NCBI GenBank assembly: GCA_947475855.1
Contig: CANJPN010000038.1
Location: forward strand, 1 to 19,240
Length of the DNA: 19,240 bases
From: Bradyrhizobiaceae bacterium
GTDB taxonomy: Bacteria; Pseudomonadota; Alphaproteobacteria; Rhizobiales; Hyphomicrobiaceae
Direction of reading: 5' to 3'
This document shows positions 14,682 to 19,240 of this stretch, in pieces; the first letter of the stretch is position 1; the number at the start of each line of letters is the position of its first letter. The notes beneath the pieces are model-generated. The model made no database searches. It was not told the origin of the DNA and saw only the letters and a program-made list of their open reading frames with translations. The position numbers were made by a program, and so were the translations under genes.

Positions 14682-15799
14682 CTCGCCGCGAGCATTCCCA
14701 TGCGCGGGCCGACGCGCACGTTCTGGCACGCGGTGCCCTTGATGCTCAGACCCGCAGTTTCGGCGATGGTGGCGAAGCTACCGAGAAATGCCGCGATCGA
14801 TCCGGCGCGCTGCCGCCCCTTCTCGCACCACACGACGTAATCGGCATAGATATCCATCACGGCCACGCTGGTGCGGCCCTGCGCGGGATGCAGCCGCTCA
14901 ACACAGTAGGATGCCAATTGCTCGGCAACCTCTTCACGGTTCAATTCTGGGGCTTCCTTGACCACTTCGAGCACGATCGGCTCGGCGACTGGCGCGGCTG
15001 TGTCCTCGGTGCGGCGCGGTGCGGCGCTCTTTGCCCCCCAGCTCGTGGCGAAGAACAACCCGAAGTCGGAGCCAAGCTCGATCACGATGGCGATGAAGCC
15101 ATTGATCGCCAGCGTCAGCCAATCGCGCTCGACCTTGAACACGCGCGCCAACAGGCCGACTTGCCGATCGCCATCCCTGCCCGCGCCGACGGCGCGCTGC
15201 TTTTCGATTTCCTGTTTCAGTCGTGTGATGTTGCGCGCGAGGCGCTCGTGCTCGATCGCGGCCTGTAGCTCGGCTTGCAAGCGCGCGATGCCATCGCAAT
15301 ACAGCTTGCTCGCCTGAATCGTCGGATCGGCGCAGTTGTTCGTCGTCTGCCAACGGCGATTGGTTTTCTCGGTTTCCAGCTCGCCCGCTACGACATTACG
15401 CGGCCGGTGCGGCGCGACTTTATCGAACGCAGCGGTCGCCGTGCGCAAGTCGTCCTGTGCGCCTTTGTAATCGGCGTTGAGTTCATCTTGGGTGCCGGCG
15501 ATCGCGGTGCGCGCGCCGAGAATGAAGTTGGTCGCCGACAGCAGCGACAACCCGATCAAGCCAACGAACAGAATCCCACTCAGGCCCGCGAACACATAGC
15601 GCCTGTTGATGAAGGCCCACGCCATGAAGAACGGCAGCACGGACTTGAGCACATCCGCGCCGACGCTGGCAGCGCCAAGCACACGCGATTCCAGCTCACC
15701 TTGGCCCAACGAAGCCATGAAGAGGTAATTCATGAACGCGGACGCCGCCAGCAACACCAGCGAGGCTAGGACACCGATAATGCTGATGGCGATGCGCAT
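14678..15799 (-). CDS. Membrane protein with coiled coil and possible winged-helix tail
   Basis: Protein of 373 aa starting at the ATG at 15797-15799 (MRIAISIIGVLASLVLLAAS), five bases after the stop of the RHH-like gene. Hydrophobic segments lie at about 5-27, 44-64, 68-90 and 226-250. Between the third and fourth, residues 100-205 form a charged helical, probably coiled-coil, stretch (LQAELQAAIEHERLARN then ITRLKQEIEKQR). The C-terminal domain, about 296-373, has VMDIYADYVVWCEKGRQRAG then SIAAFLGSFATIAETAGL. This resembles the DNA-binding winged helix at the end of P4/D5-type primases. As third gene behind a ParA-like ATPase it may anchor plasmid DNA to the membrane; that is inference. No family name recognised. 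Confidence 0.8.
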   Translation of the reverse strand: MRIAISIIGVLASLVLLAASAFMNYLFMASLGQGELESRVLGAASVGADVLKSVLPFFMAWAFINRRYVFAGLSGILFVGLIGLSLLSATNFILGARTAIAGTQDELNADYKGAQDDLRTATAAFDKVAPHRPRNVVAGELETEKTNRRWQTTNNCADPTIQASKLYCDGIARLQAELQAAIEHERLARNITRLKQEIEKQRAVGAGRDGDRQVGLLARVFKVERDWLTLAINGFIAIVIELGSDFGLFFATSWGAKSAAPRRTEDTAAPVAEPIVLEVVKEAPELNREEVAEQLASYCVERLHPAQGRTSVAVMDIYADYVVWCEKGRQRAGSIAAFLGSFATIAETAGLSIKGTACQNVRVGPRMGMLAAS

Positions 15800-15803
15800 G
15801 GCG

Positions 15804-16076
15804 TTACTCGGCCCCGCTGGCGCGTGACTTCTCGTAGGCATCAAGCGCCGCCGCGAGCAAGGCTGCTTGCGATAGGCCATCGCGCCGCGACAGCCGCATG
15901 AAGCGATCGGCATCGCGCTTCAGGATCGATAGGTTTTTTTGCACCCGTTCCTCGCGCTTGACCGAGCGGCGGCGCACGACCTCGGGCTCTTGCAGCACAC
16001 CCTTGACCTCGGAGGGCGCGGGCGGCGTCATGAAGCGCGTTTTCAAATCCTCTAGGGCGTCGGCGGTTTTCGACAT
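15804..16076 (-). CDS. Small RHH-like DNA-binding protein
   Basis: Basic protein of 90 aa. The N-terminal half is probably flexible (ALEDLKTRFMTPPAPSEVKG). The segment VQKNLSILKRDADRFMRLSR then RDGLSQAALLAAALDAYEK has the strand-helix-helix pattern of RHH proteins. AAGGTG precedes the ATG at 16074-16076. The gene lies 18 bases behind the second ParA-like gene and 4 before the membrane-protein gene, in one minus-strand operon. A ParA-like ATPase with a small DNA-binding partner is the normal make-up of a partition module. VirC1/VirC2 and StbB/StbA are transfer-linked examples of the same combination. Which role applies here cannot be told from sequence. Confidence 0.78.
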   Translation of the reverse strand: MSKTADALEDLKTRFMTPPAPSEVKGVLQEPEVVRRRSVKREERVQKNLSILKRDADRFMRLSRRDGLSQAALLAAALDAYEKSRASGAE

Positions 16077-16094
16077 CGTGGCACCTTGTTGTCG

Positions 16095-16805
16095 TTAGCG
16101 GCTGCGATCAACGGCGCGTTCGCGCGCGCGGACGGGCTGCCGTTCATCGTTGGATCGCTCAGGGGCTCGGCTCATGCACTCTTTGAGCTTGTCGAGCATG
16201 GCAGCCATCAACGTGTCGGCCGGCCCGCGCAGCGTGCCGTGTCGGGTTTCCGTGACGGCGTGGCCCTCGTCCTGCAACTGCCGAAGGCTCACCTTCTCGG
16301 GCAGATGACCATCTAAAACCTTGTAGCCGTACTCGCCCATGTAGGCCCGCGCTCGCTTCTCTTCCGCTGGCGTCGCGACGCGGAACAAGGCAACGGCGAG
16401 TTTGTCTTTCGACACGCCCGATTGCGCCAGCTCGTGCAGCACCAGAACGCCCGGCCGCATATCGTCGATGCTCGGTCCGGTCGGCTCGATAATCAGATCG
16501 GCATGACGGGCAAGCTCGGCGGTCTGGCCGCTCGCGTAACCCGGCTGATCGATGACCAAGAGGGCCACATCCTTGGCATCGGCGAGCGCTTCGGAAGTGG
16601 TTTCGTAGACGCGGCAATCGACCGGCGGCTCGATGCCGCTTTTGGCGCGGACGTCGGCCCAATGCTTGGCGGTCTGCTGCTTCCAATCGAGATCGGCCAG
16701 CCGCACGGAGATGCCGGTTTCGGCGGCAAGCGTGGCGAGCGCGCGAGCAAGCGTGCTTTTGCCGACCCCGCCTTTCTGGCTGACGAAGGCGACGACGGCG
16801 GTCAT
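16095..16805 (-). CDS. Second ParA-like ATPase
   Basis: Walker-type ATPase of 236 aa of the ParA/MinD superfamily. The deviant Walker A motif is complete (FVSQKGGVGKSTLARALA, both lysines present) near residues 8-25. The later LLVIDQPGYASGQTAELARHAD holds the second aspartate region with Gln where most ParA proteins have Pro-Pro-Gly. There is no N-terminal DNA-binding domain. The last 25 residues are Arg-rich (PVRARERAVDRSR). The ATG at 16803-16805 has GAGGGG seven bases upstream. Hexamer array C lies immediately before that site. It heads an operon with a small RHH-like protein and a membrane protein. Because the plasmid already has a ParA beside repA, this one may serve relaxosome positioning or a second partition system. 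Confidence 0.88.
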   Translation of the reverse strand: MTAVVAFVSQKGGVGKSTLARALATLAAETGISVRLADLDWKQQTAKHWADVRAKSGIEPPVDCRVYETTSEALADAKDVALLVIDQPGYASGQTAELARHADLIIEPTGPSIDDMRPGVLVLHELAQSGVSKDKLAVALFRVATPAEEKRARAYMGEYGYKVLDGHLPEKVSLRQLQDEGHAVTETRHGTLRGPADTLMAAMLDKLKECMSRAPERSNDERQPVRARERAVDRSR

Positions 16806-16820
16806 GGCGTGACCCCTCTC

Positions 16821-16850
16821 CTATTACTCGTACTAGCACTATTGCTATGC
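16821..16850 (+). repeat. CTAG hexamer array C, before the second ParA gene
   Basis: CTATTA CTCGTA CTAGCA then CTATTG CTATGC, five six-base units, end 15 bases before the ATG of the second ParA-like gene, next to its GAGGGG ribosome site. Placement fits an operator. Confidence 0.55.
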
Positions 16851-16900
16851 TCGCCGGCTCACGAGCGGGCGGCGCGGCCGGAATCTGGCCTGCCCTTGAC

Positions 16901-16923
16901 CTAGCATAGTGCTAGCACTAGTG
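16901..16923 (+). repeat. CTAG hexamer array D
   Basis: CTAGCA, TAGTG, CTAGCA, CTAGTG. The same hexamer family appears with one 5-base unit breaking the phase, and GCACTAGTGC (16915-16924) is itself a palindrome. It lies midway between the two partition-type operons. Confidence 0.5.
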
Positions 16924-16969
16924 CAACGCAAAAGCGCGGAGAAGCGCCGTTTGTCGGGTGTTTAATCAG

Positions 16970-17019
16970 TTAGTACTAGTACTAGTCCTCGTACTATTTA
17001 TTAACCCACAAATGTGGGT
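16970..17019. promoter_or_regulatory. Composite element: hexamer array E plus 16-bp palindrome, par copy
   Basis: Units TTAGTA CTAGTA CTAGTC then CTCGTA CTATTT (16970-16999) are followed after four bases by ACCCACAAATGTGGGT (17004-17019). This palindrome is the exact reverse complement of the one at 10780-10795, which also adjoins a hexamer array. It lies just beyond the 3' end of the RHH partition gene, where a centromere-like site could sit. Confidence 0.6.
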
Positions 17020-17023
17020 ATGT

Positions 17024-17305
17024 TCAATTGTGGTGAATGCCGGCCTCGCGCTCCAGCTCGGCGGTCCGGCGCTCGATGAACGCGAGAATGTCGGCCACCA
17101 TCTTGGTATTGGTGGCGCTGCACGCAGTCTTGTAGCGGCGATGCACGCTCTCCGGCAGATCGAGGCTCAAGCGCTTGGTCGGCTCTGCCGGCGTGCTCGC
17201 CGTGGCCCGCGTGTCATGGCCAGCACCGCCCCGCTCGAACGCGGCGATCTCATCGTTTGACGGTTGCTTTGGTCTTGGCGCGGCCGTGAATGTTTTCTTC
17301 GACAT
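17024..17305 (-). CDS. RHH centromere-binding protein (ParG/ParB-like)
   Basis: DNA-binding partner of the ParA beside repA, 93 aa. Residues 1-45 are polar and flexible (TFTAAPRPKQPSNDEIAAFE), as in ParG-type proteins, whose loose tail stimulates the ATPase. The C-terminal KRLSLDLPESVHRRYKTACS then ATNTKMVADILAFIERRTAE is a clear RHH. The start at 17303-17305 lies 56 bases inside the end of parA, so translation is coupled. Array E and the 16-bp palindrome follow within five bases of its stop and are the obvious candidate binding sites. The assignment as partition partner rests on fold, size and position. Confidence 0.87.
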   Translation of the reverse strand: MSKKTFTAAPRPKQPSNDEIAAFERGGAGHDTRATASTPAEPTKRLSLDLPESVHRRYKTACSATNTKMVADILAFIERRTAELEREAGIHHN

Positions 17306-17921
17306 GGCGAGCTATCTCATCGGTTAGTTGACTGATCTCGGCAGCGGCGGCTTTGCCGCCGGCCCATTCGTAAATCGTGCGGCCCATGGTCAGGCTCTCA
17401 GCGAACCCGACGCGCTGCTCGATCTCAGATTTCAGGATCGGGATGCCGGCCTCGCCCGCCATCTTGCGAATGTCGCGGCCAATGACGGTCTTGCGGATTT
17501 TGCGGGAAACCACAAACCCACATTTGAGGGAAGGCTTCAAATCCTGTGCCTCGCGCACCTGCCGCACGGTCAGGTCCGAAGCCCACGTCGAGAGCCCCGA
17601 GGGCTCGATCGGCAGCACCACGAAATCAGAGGCCACGATGCAGGAGCGCGCGATCTCTTCGGCGTGCGGCGGCCCATCGATGATGGTGTGGGTGTAGCTC
17701 TCCGCCATCTTGAGGGCATCGCGCGCCATGTTCGGCCGCGCCATGCTCACCACCTGAAACGGGGCATCGTCGCGAAGGCTCGCCCACGTCGTCGCCGACG
17801 CTTGCTTGTCGGCATCGATCAGCAACACGCGGTGGCCGAGGCCGGCCAGCCGTGCCGCCACGTTGATCGCCAAGGTTGTCTTACCAACTCCACCTTTTTG
17901 ATTGAGGAACGCGATAATCAT
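17250..17921 (-). CDS. parA: ParA partition ATPase (type Ib, ParF-like)
   Basis: Partition motor of 223 aa that would segregate plasmid copies along the nucleoid. The start at 17919-17921 (MIIAFLNQKGGVGKTTLA) places the deviant Walker A at residues 8-17, so there is no N-terminal DNA-binding domain, as in type Ib enzymes. Walker A' is VLLIDADKQASATTW and Walker B is HTIIDGPPHAEE. A GTG 48 bases upstream is in frame, but its extra residues look non-coding. No strong ribosome site precedes the ATG. It lies 69 bases downstream of repA on the same strand and overlaps its RHH partner. A 20-bp segment inside the gene (17507-17526) is identical to one in its own promoter region. Confidence 0.94.
   Translation of the reverse strand: MIIAFLNQKGGVGKTTLAINVAARLAGLGHRVLLIDADKQASATTWASLRDDAPFQVVSMARPNMARDALKMAESYTHTIIDGPPHAEEIARSCIVASDFVVLPIEPSGLSTWASDLTVRQVREAQDLKPSLKCGFVVSRKIRKTVIGRDIRKMAGEAGIPILKSEIEQRVGFAESLTMGRTIYEWAGGKAAAAEISQLTDEIARHVEENIHGRAKTKATVKR
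17507..17526 (+). repeat. 20-bp direct repeat, copy inside parA
   Basis: AAACCACAAACCCACATTTG, identical to 17963-17982. It contains the left arm and centre of the 16-bp palindrome family (ACCCACATTTG). Within parA it encodes part of LKCGFVVSR, so the match is retained despite coding constraint. Confidence 0.55.
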
Positions 17922-17943
17922 GGCGATAGGGTAGGGGATTCGT

Positions 17944-17984
17944 GGGTATGTGTATACCCTAAAAACCACAAACCCACATTTGTG
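17944..17984. promoter_or_regulatory. parA upstream control region
   Basis: In the 69-bp gap between repA and parA, GGGTAT, GTGT, ATACCC (17944-17959) forms an inverted repeat. The 20-bp repeat at 17963-17982 and its extension to 17984 give ACCCACATTTGTG, 13 bases of the 16-bp palindrome. Both features suggest an operator for the partition proteins. Confidence 0.55.
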
Positions 17985-17990
17985 CTTTGC

Positions 17991-19115
17991 TCACCGTTTG
18001 CGGGCGGGAGCGATCAGGCCAGGCAGGGAGAAGCCCAATTGCTTGGCCTCGGCTTCCTGCTTACGCGCCGCCACGTAGCGGCCAGCGTGAGGGGTGCCTT
18101 GCTTCTGCTTGCAGAAGGCGATGAACGCGCCATCGGGCGCGTTGATGGTGCCGCCCTTGGACTTGGCCCACTCGTTCCACTCGCGTTCGAGATCGAACAC
18201 GGACACGCGCAGTTGCGCGGCGATCACTTGCGCCTTATCGAGGGTGTCGGCCCGCAGCGGAATCCAGTCGGCGCGCTCGGGCCGATCCTCGGTCGCCGAC
18301 ACGAGCCGCTGCATCACCACGTTGTCGCCATCGAGCATGAAGCCATAGTCGGGCACGTTGTTGTCGCGGATGATCTCTTTGAGGTTGAAGCGAAACTTCT
18401 TCAGCGGCGCATTGGTGCCGACCTTCGCCCGCAACTTCTCGATGCCGATCGTCCATGTCTGGTTTTTGGTGCCGACATGCTTGCGGGCCAGCTCGTACAG
18501 CCGCCGCTCGAGCGGTCGGCGCAGCCGGAAGTACTGCCGATCGATGCTGAGAACTTCCATCGCGTCGACAGCGCGGAACGTCCAATCGGATAGCTTGATC
18601 TTGATCTTGCCCAGCCGCCCGAACGGCGATGGCTCGCCGTCCTCCTTGCGCTGAATGTCGAATTCATCGATCAGTCCGAAACCCTTCGTGCTCACACTGC
18701 CGCCCGTGCTCACATCGGTGATGAGGACCGTGCCCTTGAGCCGGATCAGCGCGTTCTCGAAGCGGTCATAGCTCTTGTTTTCGGTGTTCCAGTTCGTCGC
18801 CACCATGACCTCGTGCGCCGAGACTTCCACCCACGGCGTGATCGTGTTGCCGGCGTTCTTCTCGGCCACGAGCTTCGAGATGCAGTAGAGCAGGATATCC
18901 TTGTCCATGATCGTCGCCAGACCATGGCCTGACGGGATCACGCGAAGCCGTGCCCCTTTGCCCGAGGTGTATTCCAGCTCGCGCATGTCGGGCTTGATCG
19001 ACAGCGAGAACACCGGATGCTCCATCGACGCCATATCGTCCTTGGGCGAGGCATCGCTGATGTCGACGATGAAAAAATCGCGGTTGGGATGCCGGACGGG
19101 TAGGAGCGTGCTCAT
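17991..19115 (-). CDS. repA: RepA replication initiator (RPA family)
   Basis: Iteron-binding initiator of 374 aa that starts replication at the origin upstream of it. It matches the alphaproteobacterial 'replication initiator protein A' family: VRHPNRDFFIVDISDASPKD near the start, then MASMEHPVFSLS, and YDRFENALIRLKGTVL, a winged-helix segment. IDRQYFRLRRPLERRLYELA follows, the family's conserved second winged helix. The start at 19113-19115 (MSTLLPVR) is chosen because codons further upstream lie in the iterons and only translate the repeats; an ATG three codons earlier is possible. On the circular molecule the first eight codons also appear at 1-24. parA follows on the same strand. Iterons directly upstream imply autoregulation. 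Confidence 0.94.
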   Translation of the reverse strand: MSTLLPVRHPNRDFFIVDISDASPKDDMASMEHPVFSLSIKPDMRELEYTSGKGARLRVIPSGHGLATIMDKDILLYCISKLVAEKNAGNTITPWVEVSAHEVMVATNWNTENKSYDRFENALIRLKGTVLITDVSTGGSVSTKGFGLIDEFDIQRKEDGEPSPFGRLGKIKIKLSDWTFRAVDAMEVLSIDRQYFRLRRPLERRLYELARKHVGTKNQTWTIGIEKLRAKVGTNAPLKKFRFNLKEIIRDNNVPDYGFMLDGDNVVMQRLVSATEDRPERADWIPLRADTLDKAQVIAAQLRVSVFDLEREWNEWAKSKGGTINAPDGAFIAFCKQKQGTPHAGRYVAARKQEAEAKQLGFSLPGLIAPARKR

Positions 19116-19240
19116 GCAACACATGCTATGCTGGATTCGAGATTTAAGGAACCGGCATTCGAGATTTAAGGAACCTTGCACACAGCGGATTCGAGACTTG
19201 AGGAACCGGATGGATTCGAGACTTTCGGAACCCAAATTCG
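19092..19240. repeat. Terminal overlap, right copy (circular closure)
   Basis: Exact repeat of bases 1-149. It carries the repA start and second copies, in window coordinates only, of iterons 1-4 at 19135-19153, 19157-19175, 19189-19207 and 19214-19232. On the real molecule these are the same iterons as those at 44-141. Confidence 0.95.

Noticed and set aside
7840..16805. A self-transmissible conjugation system
   Set aside because: There are relaxase, MobC and coupling ATPase genes but no VirB4-type ATPase, pilin, lytic transglycosylase or other channel genes on the closed molecule.
17328..18593. Long plus-strand open frame of 421 codons
   Set aside because: It is antisense to parA and the end of repA; its His/Arg/Gly-rich composition is typical of the opposite strand of GC-rich genes.
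1..19240. tRNA or rRNA genes
   Set aside because: I found no cloverleaf-like or rRNA-like segment in the intergenic stretches I read; a covariance-model scan would settle it.

Overview
The window is one complete circular plasmid read slightly past its starting point. Bases 1-149 recur exactly at 19092-19240, so the molecule is 19,091 bp and the replication gene crosses the cut. The host is most likely an alphaproteobacterium. The evidence is the RPA-type RepA with directly repeated iterons, the MOBP relaxase fused to a TraA-like helicase, a DUF3768 gene, and GC-rich codon use in the backbone. I cannot settle the family.

Replication and partition (about 16,800-19,240 continuing into 1-370): repA on the minus strand has seven 19-bp iterons directly upstream (44-207), then an A+T-rich stretch, a DnaA-box-like site and a degenerate eighth iteron. 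Downstream of repA lie a short ParA ATPase and an overlapping ribbon-helix-helix (RHH) partner, a type Ib-like partition pair. Below it is a second ParA-like ATPase, another small RHH-like protein and a membrane protein with a possible winged-helix tail, in tight minus-strand order (14,678-16,805).

Mobilisation (7,840-14,681): a MOBP-like oriT sits at 10,968-11,021. To its right, mobC, a relaxase-helicase and a small unknown gene read rightward. To its left, a VirD4/TraG-type ATPase without membrane segments and a proline-rich four-helix membrane protein read leftward. No mating-pore genes are present, so the plasmid should be mobilisable but not self-transmissible. Short arrays of CTAG-rich hexamers and a 16-bp palindrome recur at both the mobilisation and partition loci, which suggests shared control.

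Accessory region (370-7,840): two small unknown or DUF genes with long GC-rich leaders; a restriction-modification island of visibly lower G+C content (HNH nuclease and an Xre regulator on one strand, a beta-class methyltransferase diverging from them); a decayed small helix-turn-helix ORF touching the methyltransferase stop codon; a serine resolvase with a candidate 28-bp res crossover site; and an unknown gene translationally downstream of the resolvase.
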